DNA of 64,000 bases. Source: Dendrolimus kikuchii. Lineage: Eukaryota; Arthropoda; Insecta; Lepidoptera; Lasiocampidae. This document shows positions 52,301-53,096 of this stretch, one piece after another. Every line of letters begins with the position of its first letter. Positions within the stretch are counted from its first letter, which is position 1. The translations under genes were made by a program, and so were the position numbers. Location: positions 8,757,001 to 8,821,000 of the forward strand of contig CM034398.1 in assembly GCA_019925095.2 (NCBI GenBank), written 5' to 3'. Under the pieces are notes generated by a model. The model was not told the DNA's origin, searched no databases, and was given only the letters and a program-made list of their open reading frames with translations.

Positions 52301-52950
52301 TGTTTAATTGTATTAATTTTTATAGAAGAGACGTGCGTGGATGCTTGCGATGCGCAACGGCGACGAAGACGACGAAGGCACTATTGTCCAGATCACGGTG
52401 AGCGTTTTATATATGAAGAATCCTTGTTTTTCCAAATATAAGAAAAAAAAATATTCACTTACGTCACTGCTGAGTTTTGTACGAAATTCCAAAAAATTTT
52501 TTTGTTGTAAATTGTTTGACCATAATTCGTCCAGTAGGTTGTGAGATATGTTTGATTCAATGTTTTCAGGGTACCGTAGCTAAATATATTAGAATGCTTT
52601 AGTACGAAAGAAAAAAAAAGAAGAATTAGTGATGTAGGTACACTAAGACTGCTTATATATTATAAATTAAAAATAGCAAGTTTCTAGATTAAATATTTGT
52701 TCTCTTCCTAAAAAATTTTTTTCTAATAACAGTCTTAGGGAATTATAAGCTGAACATATTAATGTACTATTATGTTTAATAACATTAAGATTTATTAGTT
52801 ATATCTGATTGTAACTACTACGACGAGCTCGTCGTGTATTTATTTCGAAGCACACTTAAAGTTTGTAAACAAACCCAAAATGAATTTATTTTATTGGATA
52901 ATAATTATAGCGTTTTTTCAACAGGTTGTTCACAAGACTCGGGAAGTTGA
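7153..52950 (+). CDS. Dscam-family cell adhesion receptor (not Dscam1), 31 exons, 5' end missing
   Basis: Single-pass membrane receptor of the Down syndrome cell adhesion molecule family. Joined exons: 7153-7311, 7871-7999, 8109-8214, 9068-9269, 9733-9952, 10907-11054, 11370-11536, 11751-11841, 11926-12104, 12298-12443, 12527-12662, 12996-13115, 15691-15876, 17243-17387, 17968-18125, 19912-20149, 28907-29046, 29513-29583, 30178-30427, 38972-39153, 40621-40744, 41700-41829, 42705-42889, 43148-43324, 43982-44211, 44711-45023, 45363-45591, 48805-48911, 50190-50369, 52326-52397, 52925-52950. All junctions are GT-AG and in phase, giving 1647 residues. Approximate domains: Ig2 1-96, Ig3 97-190, Ig4 190-271, Ig5 272-376, Ig6 377-466, Ig7 467-560, Ig8 561-662, Ig9 663-763, FN1 764-889, FN2 890-996, FN3 997-1098, FN4 1099-1203, Ig10 1204-1290, FN5 1290-1385, FN6 1386-1475, TM 1495-1517, tail 1518-1647. 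Family knowledge: homophilic recognition at neuronal surfaces. The exact paralogue (Dscam2, 3 or 4 type) cannot be settled here. Confidence 0.93.
7871..7999 (+). CDS. Dscam-like exon: second half of Ig2
   Basis: 129 bp, phase 1 to 1, acceptor AAAG and donor GTACGT. It supplies the F-strand signature (AEYTCVAMD) pairing with the cysteine of the preceding exon. It reads DSRWISGAAGLLL at the start. It was too short to stand out as an open frame and was placed by domain logic and phase. The acceptor lacks a strong pyrimidine tract. Confidence 0.85.
8109..8214 (+). CDS. Dscam-like exon: first half of Ig3
   Basis: 106 bp, phase 1 to 2, acceptor TTTCAG and donor GTAAGT. It encodes SVEARSGDTVIVPC, the B strand with the first Ig cysteine. 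In Dscam1 this half-domain lies in a large array of alternative exons; here only one copy exists. The 853-bp intron that follows contains no recognisable element. Confidence 0.88.
9068..9269 (+). CDS. Dscam-like exon: second half of Ig3 and linker to Ig4
   Basis: 202 bp, phase 2 to 0, donor CTC|GTAAGT. It encodes LQWQDASG (core tryptophan), RYSCSSGAE (second cysteine) and the linker YEPLTVAVSPNPL that starts Ig4. The first codon is completed by one base (AC+T). The 463-bp intron after it contains nothing recognisable. Confidence 0.9.
9733..9952 (+). CDS. Dscam-like exon: Ig4
   Basis: 220 bp, phase 0 to 1, acceptor CTTACAG and donor GTAATA. Nearly the whole Ig domain is in one exon: HFNCSVNGG, ITISWQHEGRPL, HAGLYQCTVHD, ending SELVIA. 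This matches Dscam Ig4, which also ends in a short DxxxGxYQC motif before the PP linker of Ig5. The downstream intron holds a dispersed repeat at 10396-10640. Confidence 0.92.
10396..10640 (+). repeat. Dispersed repeat, copy in the Ig4-Ig5 intron
   Basis: Begins CACTAGCTATCCCGGCAGACG and includes CCGATTGCAGCGCCACCTACC. The same sequence occurs at 21998-22205 and, inverted, around 63690-63760. ATCGAAATCGGCCCAGCCGT near the middle is a motif common in lepidopteran LINE 3' regions. Probably a RTE-type LINE tail. Confidence 0.65.
10907..11054 (+). CDS. Dscam-like exon: first half of Ig5
   Basis: 148 bp, phase 1 to 2, acceptor TTTCAG, donor GTAAGA. It encodes RPPRLISTFSEAV, IALRCAATGVPPP and ILWTLDDRPLP, closely following the Dscam Ig5 pattern of proline-rich start, CxAxGxPxP and WxLDxxPL. 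On the opposite strand a 63-codon open frame overlaps it and is only a shadow. The 315-bp intron after it is featureless AT-rich sequence. Confidence 0.92.
11370..11536 (+). CDS. Dscam-like exon: second half of Ig5
   Basis: 167 bp, phase 2 to 1, acceptor TTTTAG, donor GTACGA. It encodes YSVNTRAES, TADEGGRYGCNATNSIG and the end motif ARLNVYG, which is typical for the Ig5-Ig6 border in Dscam proteins. Confidence 0.93.
11751..11841 (+). CDS. Dscam-like exon: first half of Ig6
   Basis: 91 bp, phase 1 to 2, acceptor TTTTGCAG, donor GTTAGT. It encodes PPNIRYLPAIHVKT and the family signature CPYSGYPIK with the first Ig cysteine. The short downstream intron is 84 bp. Confidence 0.93.
11926..12104 (+). 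CDS. Dscam-like exon: second half of Ig6
   Basis: 179 bp, phase 2 to 1, acceptor TTTCTCAG, donor GTAAGG. It encodes EVVWRKEDG (core tryptophan), ILRLNSVRSASAGSYTCEV and the closing strand RRTVRIEIH. The frame continues cleanly from the CPYSGYPIK exon. Confidence 0.93.
12298..12443 (+). CDS. Dscam-like exon: first half of Ig7
   Basis: 146 bp, phase 1 to 0, acceptor TTAACAG, donor GTAAGT. It encodes PPKIASFQFPEELEVGG, QATCSLVSGDKPIQFTWHKD; the PPKI.xFxF start and GDxPIxFxWxKD motif are those of Dscam Ig7. No second version lies in either neighbouring intron, unlike the alternative Ig7 exons of Dscam1 and Dscam2. Confidence 0.93.
12527..12662 (+). CDS. Dscam-like exon: second half of Ig7
   Basis: 136 bp, phase 0 to 1, acceptor TTGTAG, donor GTATTT. 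It encodes SILIIQELSSVHTGEYTCRA followed by TNDFGTISHSASLIVK, the F and G strands of Ig7. The 333-bp intron after it shows nothing recognisable. Confidence 0.93.
12996..13115 (+). CDS. Dscam-like exon: first half of Ig8
   Basis: 120 bp, phase 1 to 1, acceptor GTACAG, donor GTAATT. It encodes SPTWVWRAQNTSVSAGAA, LLLPCSAKGQPTPRISWEY. The C-x-A-x-G-x-P-x-P and W spacing fits an I-set Ig domain. The next intron (2.6 kb) carries the tandem duplication at 13734-14720, an hAT-type MITE and a dispersed repeat. Confidence 0.9.
13734..14720. repeat. 491-bp tandem duplication with nested inverted repeats
   Basis: Two head-to-tail copies, 13734-14224 and 14225-14720, differing only by a few substitutions and small A/T-run length changes. 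Each copy has a hairpin-like unit (GGTGATTACCG near its start against CGGTAATCATC about 80 bases on) and a second unit bounded by inverted TTTCAACACACTTG and CAAGTGTGTTGAAA. Lies inside the Ig8 intron. I see no coding potential. Confidence 0.9.
15158..15383. mobile_element. hAT-type MITE with 8-bp target duplication
   Basis: 226 bp with ends CAGGGGTCGCCAA and TTGGTGACCCCTG, inverted to each other apart from one base, flanked on both sides by ATCTATAC (15150-15157 and 15384-15391). The CAGGGGT...ACCCCTG ends and 8-bp duplication are diagnostic for hAT elements. It has no transposase. It sits near the start of the repeat that follows at 15385. Confidence 0.9.
15385..15663 (+). repeat. Dispersed repeat (copy 1 of 2), 3' LINE-like
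   Basis: Shares long stretches with 62035-62305: ATTTTTAGAATTTTTGTCTG, GGATAATTTTTATCCCGATAAATG-like text and CCGTGGGATAGACG. It ends 28 bases before the second Ig8 exon. The hAT MITE at 15158 appears to have inserted into its 5' part. Confidence 0.75.
15691..15876 (+). CDS. Dscam-like exon: second half of Ig8
   Basis: 186 bp, phase 1 to 1, donor GTAAAT. It encodes GENWRHVLWGQSEA, VWLRAASPEHEGWYRCTA and FYLDVR. The acceptor GGTCCAG at 15690 has a poor pyrimidine tract and lies only 28 bases after a dispersed repeat ends, but it is the only site that keeps phase 1. The downstream intron contains a foldback element and two repeats. Confidence 0.85.
15975..16254. mobile_element. Foldback MITE with a central hairpin
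   Basis: Outer arms: TCATTTTGCATTAATTTGAT at 15975 against ATCAAATAAAATGA ending at 16254, both continuing into an ATACCGTTG / CAACGGTAT pair. A second, inner inverted pair (GTTAATATTTGGTTGT and ACAACCAAATATTAGCAAC, 16162-16221) forms a hairpin with an 8-20 base loop. About 280 bp, non-coding. Confidence 0.6.
16556..16885 (-). repeat. Dispersed repeat family A (inverted copy)
   Basis: On the minus strand it reads from CATCAGGCGG-like tail parts such as GATGGAAAGCGGTTACCATC and CGCCTATGGACG to GCAGGAAATTGTATTC. Related copies are at 21425-21650, 26144-26750, 50385-50530 and 56860-57160. The open frames seen across it in both directions are by-products of the shared repeat. Confidence 0.7.
16970..17165 (-). 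mobile_element. tRNA-derived SINE
   Basis: On the minus strand a tRNA-like head runs from about 17160 with TGGTAGCGTAATGGATAGCG (A-box-like) and GGGTGCGAATCC (B-box-like). The tRNA cloverleaf does not close (acceptor arms do not pair, anticodon loop too long), and an unrelated body follows to about 16970. This is the structure of a SINE, not a tRNA gene. Confidence 0.65.
17243..17387 (+). CDS. Dscam-like exon: first half of Ig9
   Basis: 145 bp, phase 1 to 2, acceptor AAATAG, donor GTAAGT. It encodes PPKLTRGGGGGETRWVVRG, TRLTCTVRGEPEIHVHW. The five-glycine run near the domain start is unusual. The cysteine and tryptophan of the Ig core are present. The 580-bp intron that follows is AT-rich with nothing recognisable. 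Confidence 0.9.
17968..18125 (+). CDS. Dscam-like exon: second half of Ig9
   Basis: 158 bp, phase 2 to 1, acceptor ATAACAG, donor GTAAGG. It begins with a second four-glycine run and encodes SGGLMTSEITIPHAGPEHAG, EYRCLARNLYGSDELIYRLFV, matching the end of Dscam Ig9 (CxAxNxFGSD). The following 1.8-kb intron (18126-19911) is AT-rich and I recognise no element in it. Confidence 0.93.
19912..20149 (+). CDS. Dscam-like exon: first half of FN1
   Basis: 238 bp, phase 1 to 2, acceptor TTCTTAACAG, donor GTAAGT. It starts the first fibronectin III repeat: RPNIPEEVRVSEVWSRRARV, TWRIARG, YSLQYRAL, ending SDLLHVA. The TW and YxLQYR positions match FNIII strands B and C. A decayed partial copy of its 3' part lies 1 kb downstream (21060-21195). 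Confidence 0.93.
20484..20617 (+). mobile_element. LINE 3' end with TATC microsatellite tail
   Basis: Starts CCTGCAAGAGATTGCTTTAA and ends GCAATAAAGTGATATC followed by a short TATC run. The AAGAGATTGCTTTxxxCGA motif is shared with the LINE end at 54110-54224, where it reads GGAAGAGATTGCTTTTAGCG. A 5'-truncated insertion. Confidence 0.65.
21060..21195 (+). pseudogene. Partial second copy of the first FN1 exon
   Basis: The last ~70 bases before a GTAAGT donor at 21196 repeat the end of the exon at 19912-20149; the final 33 bases across the splice site are identical. The frame is open from 21060 and the last 31 codons align without gaps to the real exon with 19 identical residues (ending NSDLLHVA in both). 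The 5' part of the exon (strands A and B) is not recognisable. It could be a decayed duplicate or a rarely used alternative exon. Confidence 0.65.
21425..21650 (+). repeat. Dispersed repeat family A
   Basis: Contains CTGATGGAAAGTGGTTACCA, GCCTATAGACATC and CTACCACCTGGCTGTGGGTT, then GTCTTACGACAGACCGCCCG. It is the same family as 26144-26750 and 56860-57160 and gives spurious open frames. Confidence 0.75.
21833..21989. mobile_element. Short inverted-repeat MITE
   Basis: 157 bp bounded by TATAAGCTGTGCGCAAAAGG and, inverted, CCTTCTGCGCACAACTTATA, with the pairing continuing through TTTGCCGAT / ATCGGCAAA. The interior is GC-rich compared with its surroundings. It lies immediately before the dispersed repeat at 21998. 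Confidence 0.7.
21998..22205 (+). repeat. Dispersed repeat, second copy of the 10396 family
   Basis: Reads CTAGCTGTCCCGGCAGACGT and CCAGTGCCACCTACCGGGTC, then AAAATCGGTCAAGTAGTTTA. It matches 10396-10640. The last motif is common at 3' ends of lepidopteran RTE-like LINEs. Confidence 0.65.
22729..23240 (+). repeat. LINE-like dispersed repeat
   Basis: Includes GGATTCACGTAAAAACTACT followed by GGGCCGATTTCGACG and a TCGATCGACAGCAAATTC block. The same order (GGATTCACGCAAAAACTAC, GGGCCGATTTTGATG, CTGATCGATAGTAAATTC) occurs at 63839-63900. It ends with GCGGGCATATCCTAGTATTA, the usual reversed end of such repeats. No intact coding sequence. Confidence 0.6.
23400..23456. repeat. Near-perfect 26-bp hairpin
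   Basis: Arms 23400-23425 and 23431-23456 (GTGATATCAAACGGATCAAC...) pair over 26 bases with a single A/G mismatch, separated by the five bases GATTC. Nothing similar was seen elsewhere in the window. Function unknown. Confidence 0.85.
23897..24252. mobile_element. Foldback MITE with long AT-rich arms
   Basis: Left arm (about 23897-24050) and right arm (about 24103-24252) are inverted copies: AGTGTAAGAAAAAATTATTT... GCGTGGGGTGC against GCACCCCATGCTTTTTTACA and AATCATTTTTTCTTACACTA. The loop is about 50 bases. Non-coding. Confidence 0.8.
26144..26750 (+). repeat. Dispersed repeat family A, interrupted by a MITE
   Basis: Left part 26144-26291 (CTGATGGAAAGCGGTTACGA, GCCTATGGACATT) continues at 26646-26750 (GGTAGCCAACTAGATGGGCA, CTACCACCTGGCTATGGG, CTTACGACGAC). 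The copy at 56860-57160 has the two parts joined. The gap is exactly the hAT MITE at 26292-26645. Confidence 0.85.
26292..26645. mobile_element. hAT-type MITE with 8-bp target duplication
   Basis: 354 bp with ends ACAGTGATCGGCAAACTTA and CACTTTGCCGACCACTG, inverted to each other, between two copies of CTCTAGAT (26284-26291 and 26646-26653). It carries AGCCAAAGAGCC / GGCTCTGGAGCCGC sub-terminal blocks typical of hAT-derived MITEs. It interrupts an older family A repeat. Confidence 0.88.
27531..28260 (+). repeat. LINE-like fragments in the FN1 intron
   Basis: 27531-27800 begins CAGCTAGCGGACCCGACAGA and contains a GC-rich block with CACCCTGGAGATAGGGCAG. 28050-28260 contains TTTTCCGGCAATTATTCG and GCGTTGTTGAGTTATGCGC, wording seen in 3' parts of lepidopteran LINEs. 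No coding frame of interest. Element class is uncertain. Confidence 0.4.
28907..29046 (+). CDS. Dscam-like exon: second half of FN1
   Basis: 140 bp, phase 2 to 1, acceptor AAACAG, donor GTAATC. It encodes VSGLTPDTRYALRIAAFN, DVGGSAYTTPLHFTTREE, the classical FNIII tyrosine-corner (LxPxTxYxxRxxAxN). A 63-codon frame on the opposite strand covers the same bases and can hide it. It restores phase between the exons ending at 20149 and starting at 29513, 8.76 kb after the first FN1 half. Confidence 0.9.
29513..29583 (+). CDS. Dscam-like exon: start of FN2
   Basis: 71 bp, phase 1 to 0, acceptor CACTTTAG, donor GTAAGA. It encodes APGGAPRDITVRALR, ARELHVTWQ, the A and B strands of FN2. The next exon continues with PPP as expected for an FNIII repeat. 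A MITE-like element fills most of the 594-bp intron after it. Confidence 0.9.
29655..30125. mobile_element. MITE filling the FN2 intron
   Basis: Imperfect inverted termini of about 55 bases: AGCGGTGCGAAGTAGGTATG and TATATGCGGTA at 29659-29710 against, on the other strand, AGCGGTGCGGAATCAGCATG and TATATGCGGTA at 30070-30120. A second inverted pair lies just inside (GGCCGTCTTTAC / GTTAAGACGGCC). It accounts for most of the 594-bp intron. Confidence 0.75.
30178..30427 (+). CDS. Dscam-like exon: rest of FN2
   Basis: 250 bp, phase 0 to 1, acceptor TACATAG, donor GTAAGT. It encodes PPPRETWHGTLLGYTIRWWE, LRGLKAAARYGVAVRAYNAA and GTGPLSPPHY. The WHGxLLGYxIRW and GxGPxSPP motifs are strongly conserved in Dscam FN2. 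Confidence 0.95.
30778..31088. mobile_element. Palindromic foldback MITE
   Basis: Both arms, about 130 bases each, are near-perfect inverted copies: TTTGCAGTAAACCTGCGAAATG at the left and an inverted version ending TACTGCAAA at the right. Because the element is a palindrome, each strand has an almost identical open frame of 80 to 106 codons; neither is taken as a gene. The unpaired centre is short (around 30925-30950). Confidence 0.9.
32285..33131 (+). repeat. LINE-like repeat with an internal direct duplication
   Basis: Starts CTAGCTGTGCCCGCGACGTC, a common beginning of lepidopteran RTE/CR1-like repeats. GCCTTCCTCGATAAATG, ACTGAAAGAATTTTT and GAGATTAGCGCGTT occur at 32404-32480 and again at 33009-33091, so two partial copies are joined. 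The segment between (32630-32990) is AT-rich with an 89-codon frame that I do not consider a gene. Confidence 0.65.
33236..33510 (+). repeat. Two-copy dispersed repeat (copy 1)
   Basis: Shares ACATTGCGACGGGTAGACGC, CCGGGGCTTGTCCTTGGGTG and CAAAAGTCCGGGTCAT with 59989-60260 in the same order. The small open frames here and in the second copy are shared repeat sequence. Class unknown. Confidence 0.8.
33601..33694 (+). repeat. 5' long terminal repeat
   Basis: Begins TGTTATGTAGGTG and ends GCGAGCTCCC. AATAAAAGATC at 33650 could serve as poly(A) signal. The identity with the 3' copy stops at CTCCC; here TACACTACA follows and then the primer-binding-like TGGTGTCAGG at 33704, so the true LTR may be nine bases longer and the 3' copy clipped. 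Confidence 0.85.
33803..37834 (+). CDS. Gag-Pol polyprotein of the LTR retrotransposon
   Basis: Open frame of 1343 codons. Order: capsid-like region (1-180), GC-rich Ala/Gly/Arg linker (about 180-235), zinc-binding region with CxxC at 246 and a CCHC knuckle C265-C268-H273-C278, aspartic protease DSGADA at 334, reverse transcriptase with YTDD at 609-612, RNase H with D758 (VDAS) and ETDH, integrase with HHCC (H980, H983, C1013, C1016) and a D,D35E triad at D1044, D1097 and E1133. Domain order RT-RH-IN defines Ty3/Gypsy. All key residues are present, so it may be active. Gag and Pol are one frame with no shift. It replicates through RNA and is unrelated to the function of the host gene. Confidence 0.95.
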   Translation: MSVQSAISISQPQPMDEAGNMADNWRDWKKTFDWYLIASGKDKSPDREKCALFLHVIGKIGRDIFEEFDLSATEQTNYAVLCAKFNERCDPQKNINYERHLFFEMYQGEHNFEKYFASLKVKSKTCNFGDLKDSLILTQIIRGIKDSQLRERMLRKNDLKLEEAANWCLAAEVACKQAGTVRGDAGQGASATSGSGAAAGARTGAEAEIEPLRARAPAAAATPPRAVRWRGGRQQGHVGGQYQRKCSSCNSVHAYNQCPAGKVRCFKCNRYGHFARCCKRTYGINELCSDSENEGQEVEVVLNGIERADISSMECKGWYATISVNESPIRFKLDSGADACVMSRDSFFGAGFRGRMLKPTNIVLREVSKSILPVLGYFEAVLSFRSIKCYHKIYVLNVKCNNLLSRRACSELKLIERVQDINSVASSNPLLDIYSRVFEGIGRFPGEHKLLIDESVPPVVCGSRNIPVKLKPRLQEELERLEKLNIIERVDEPTDWVSSIVLVEKPGGKLRLCIDPRHLNKAIKRSYFQLPTLNDITANLSGSKYFSHLDASNGFYMLALTKDSSKLCTFATPFGRYKFLRLPFGISSACEVFHNAMYTTFSMEGVEVYTDDILVHGPTKQIHDARLEAVLKRAAEFGVRFNREKCVIGVEEVKYLGHIFDSRGMRPDPERVKVIQELAAPTSRKELERILGMCNYLSRFINRYSDLVEPLRQLLKRNVEFQWNESHDRVFQKIKYYISTAPTLKFYNLNEEVTVSVDASQTGLGACLIQGGRPIAFAARTLTPAESRWAQIEKEMLAIVFGCSKFHQYIYGHARVVVETDHKPLESIFKKSLCDTPVRLQRMMLVLQKYTLQVNYVPGKLMYVADTLSRIPLPRKRGEGDDSSMQRKIDLQVAALYENTNFSSDKLQTIKLETEKDSVLSVVINYYYEGWPESKSKVRSEAKLFWPVKEELHSVNGVLFRSDRVVIPASLRKEMLGRIHEGHLGIEKCKRRARDVMWWPGMCAQIERTVGECGVCAEHRNAQPKQPLQPHKQPARPWEVVATDIFQIKNNYYLLVVDYYSKFVEVVTLSDLRSISVIKQMKGIFARHGIPRKLISDNGLQFKSQEFEMFARTWEFEHVTSSPYYPRSNGLAERNVQTVKRLFEKAARDGSDSYLALLNFRNTVISGEDYSPAQLLMGRRLNTRLPTYHKLLDAHIPDTQVIKKKRSNRLRVRKYNYDKNTRELVPLKPGERVRIYEHGGGRRWVPARVDAAAPQPRSYWVSTPSGARYRRNRQHIMRTPHESDVPQNNVTYKVAGKYDDFDEPVAGGSGQNLNFQNNSHEHTQTFTTCFGRQVRPPSRLVLS
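38175..38268 (+). repeat. 3' long terminal repeat
   Basis: Same 94 bases as 33601-33694 by direct comparison, following the purine tract at 38163-38172. The flank after it (ATCACAAACA) does not repeat the flank before the 5' copy (ACCTGGAAGT). Confidence 0.88.
38972..39153 (+). CDS. Dscam-like exon: first half of FN3
   Basis: 182 bp, phase 1 to 0, acceptor TGTCCAG, donor GTAAGA. It encodes PTGGPEAVSCISSGSTSVRV, SWRPPAIDARGGMITHYTLQ and YTRRD. The acceptor is 0.7 kb after the LTR retrotransposon. The 1467-bp intron after it is AT-rich, with part of a two-copy repeat at 40248-40393. Confidence 0.93.
40248..40393 (+). repeat. Two-copy dispersed repeat in the FN3 intron
   Basis: Shares GTTTGTACGCC, TTTTCAGCAAA and GATTTTCAGTGCAAACCTTC with 49022-49150, where the order is the same. 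Class unknown. Confidence 0.6.
40621..40744 (+). CDS. Dscam-like exon: second half of FN3
   Basis: 124 bp, phase 0 to 1, acceptor ATAATAG, donor GTAAGT. It encodes VSRLTSYAEYEIRVRAHNAA and GDGPLSPPQLCRTDED, the E to G strands with the YxxRVxAxNxxGxGPxSPP signature. It had no long open frame because of its size. The 955-bp intron that follows shows nothing recognisable. Confidence 0.93.
41700..41829 (+). CDS. Dscam-like exon: first half of FN4
   Basis: 130 bp, phase 1 to 2, acceptor CTTATTAG, donor GTCTGT. It encodes VPSAPGGMKLIALGERSLRA, SWLPPPEPNGKLTHYTLYVK. The PxPNGxLxxYTxYxK motif is that of Dscam FN4. The 875-bp downstream intron is AT-rich with a 70-bp LINE tail fragment near 42200. 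Confidence 0.93.
42195..42262 (+). mobile_element. LINE 3' end fragment
   Basis: Contains GTAGGAGGCCGCCCATTAGT followed by GGGACATTTGTGG. A similar stretch, GGGAGGCCCGAGCCCAGCAG then TGGGACATTTATGG, ends the fragment at 54760-54900. The AGGCCxxxxCCCAGCAGTGGGAC motif is common at 3' ends of lepidopteran LINEs. Confidence 0.55.
42705..42889 (+). CDS. Dscam-like exon: second half of FN4
   Basis: 185 bp, phase 2 to 1, acceptor AAATAG, donor GTAAGT. It encodes LRGLRTGRTYEAWVRAATVA and GEGPPSAAVACQTSSM. The LxxGxTYExWVxAxTxxGEGxxS pattern matches Dscam FN4, where an Ig domain (Ig10) follows. Confidence 0.93.
43148..43324 (+). CDS. Dscam-like exon: first half of Ig10
   Basis: 177 bp, phase 1 to 1, acceptor ATCTAG, donor GTAGAC. 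It encodes APARISSFGGVSMGVAGGSL, SLRCAVGGSPSPSKRWLRGG and DALTIRG. PARI.SFGG is the usual start of Dscam Ig10, the single Ig domain between FN4 and FN5. The 657-bp intron after it includes a GC-richer block at 43550-43740 that I cannot assign. Confidence 0.93.
43982..44211 (+). CDS. Dscam-like exon: end of Ig10 and start of FN5
   Basis: 230 bp, phase 1 to 0, acceptor TTTTTAG, donor GTAAAT. It encodes VELSHADNYTCVAENPHGSD, SVTWKVVIL and then PPVPPGLALLEARSRELELE and YTLHWRLASPE. The second Ig cysteine is followed directly by a fifth FNIII repeat in the same exon. The 499-bp downstream intron holds a small inverted LINE tail at 44506-44582. Confidence 0.93.
44506..44582 (-). mobile_element. LINE 3' tail, inverted copy
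   Basis: On the minus strand: AATGGCGCTCTGTTGTTCGT, then GCCTACCCCGCAAGGGAACTGG and a GTAT tail. It is the same 3' end as the two fragments at 45950-46305 and 46520-46870, in the other orientation. Confidence 0.8.
44711..45023 (+). CDS. Dscam-like exon: end of FN5 and start of FN6
   Basis: 313 bp, phase 0 to 1, acceptor ATTTTAG, donor GTAAAT. It encodes GEWRIQTASPGPVTLSGLRC, GSAYRAYGSAGG, then PPSAPSDARWIRANSTHARF and LKLEWAG. FN5 is compact. It is the longest exon visible and crosses a domain border. The 339-bp intron after it is AT-rich and featureless. Confidence 0.92.
45363..45591 (+). CDS. Dscam-like exon: end of FN6 and transmembrane helix
   Basis: 229 bp, phase 1 to 2, acceptor TTGTTAG, donor GTACGC. 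It encodes LSPGSRYRVAARASNEAG, an acidic stalk (SEGGFAEEVDAPFP) and a hydrophobic helix of about 23 residues starting LALLLALCAALSLAAL, ended by the stop-transfer RRKR. If the intron is not removed, the frame ends six codons later at 45610. Confidence 0.95.
45950..46305 (+). pseudogene. LINE reverse transcriptase C-terminus, copy 1
   Basis: Frames include KGMLRWFGRVERMHDESMSK and, after frame breaks, AYPARELA at the end. RWFGHVERM followed by CMTRxMNV and AYPxxxLA is the extreme C-terminus of a LINE reverse transcriptase seen in many arthropods. Ends in a GTAT microsatellite. 5'-truncated and broken. Confidence 0.75.
46520..46870 (+). pseudogene. LINE reverse transcriptase C-terminus, copy 2
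   Basis: Same segment as 45950-46305 displaced by 568 bases, with few differences. The frame at 46658-46849 retains RNRRSCMTRVMN-like coding and ends AYPARELA. Two same-orientation truncated copies 200 bases apart suggest either two insertions or a local duplication. Confidence 0.75.
48805..48911 (+). CDS. Dscam-like exon: cytoplasmic tail, part 1
   Basis: 107 bp, phase 2 to 1, acceptor ATTATTAG, donor GTAAAA. It encodes SDGALPRVSTSAEKPNCGTY, RAPPHQTPKLPPDPP. The proline-rich end carries PxxP elements that could bind SH3 domains (inference; Dscam1 tails bind Dock/Nck-type adaptors). The next 1278-bp intron contains a two-copy repeat at 49022-49150. Confidence 0.88.
49022..49150 (+). repeat. 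Two-copy dispersed repeat (second copy)
   Basis: Reads TTTGTACGCCGTATTTTCAG and GATTTTCAGTGCAAATCTTC, matching 40248-40393. It begins about 110 bases after the tail exon ending at 48911. The remainder of this intron (49151-50189) is AT-rich and unassigned. Confidence 0.6.
50190..50369 (+). CDS. Dscam-like exon: cytoplasmic tail, part 2 with YATF motif
   Basis: 180 bp, phase 1 to 1, acceptor GCAACAG, donor GTAAGA. It encodes EAEFNKKCLSPDVYEISPYA, TFAGGTAGSGGGSRAYTLQL and RALARHDDEAAPPTHPPCC. The YEISPYATF core followed by glycines and YTLQ is a recognisable Dscam-family tail element. A repeat starts about 15 bases after the donor. Confidence 0.93.
50385..50530 (+). repeat. Family A-related repeat next to a tail exon
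   Basis: Contains CTACCTGATGGGAAGTGGCT, ACCATCGCCCATTGGCGTCT and a GGATGAGATAGG end. It starts about 15 bases after the exon donor at 50369. The two overlapping open frames on opposite strands come from this repeat. From 50531 to 52040 the intron is AT-rich and unassigned. Confidence 0.6.
52057..52238 (-). mobile_element. SINE-like insertion with 15-bp target duplication
   Basis: 182 bp of GC-richer sequence flanked by two exact copies of ATGTGTCACCTAACT (52042-52056 and 52239-52253). On the minus strand it contains GGTAGTTTAGTTGGTAGG, similar to a Pol III A box, and ends in an A-rich CGTTAAAAGAA. Long target duplication plus A-rich end point to LINE-driven insertion. It lies 73 bases before the acceptor of exon 52326-52397. 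Confidence 0.75.
52326..52397 (+). CDS. Dscam-like exon: cytoplasmic tail, part 3, arginine run
   Basis: 72 bp, phase 1 to 1, acceptor TTATAG, donor GTGAGC. It encodes EETCVDACDAQ, seven consecutive arginines, then HYCPDH. The arginine block uses mixed CGG, CGA, AGA and AGG codons, so it is not a simple trinucleotide repeat. The next intron (527 bp) shows nothing recognisable. Confidence 0.82.
52925..52950 (+). CDS. Dscam-like terminal exon with stop codon
   Basis: The acceptor GTTTTTTCAACAG at 52924 is the best pyrimidine tract in the region. In phase 1 it adds GCSQDSGS and the stop TGA at 52948-52950. No clear AATAAA was seen just downstream on this strand, so the 3' UTR end is not defined. 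Another, longer tail splice form reaching further exons cannot be excluded. Confidence 0.7.
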
Positions 52951-53061
52951 GAAACGAAATTGCCAGATTGTTTAGTGAAATATATCTAGTCAGTGTAATT
53001 AGAAAATTCTGTTATACATATTAATATGTATACAAAAATTTATACAACAATATTCTTTATT

Positions 53062-53080
53062 TGTAAAAACTTGTTTTATT
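53062..53080 (-). promoter_or_regulatory. Polyadenylation signal candidates of the minus-strand gene
   Basis: AATAAA on the minus strand at 53080-53075, with a second at 53061-53056, starting 17 bases after the TAA at 53097. Their spacing from a stop codon fits a compact insect 3' UTR. Confidence 0.45.
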
Positions 53081-53096
53081 TCTTCAATATAGCGCA

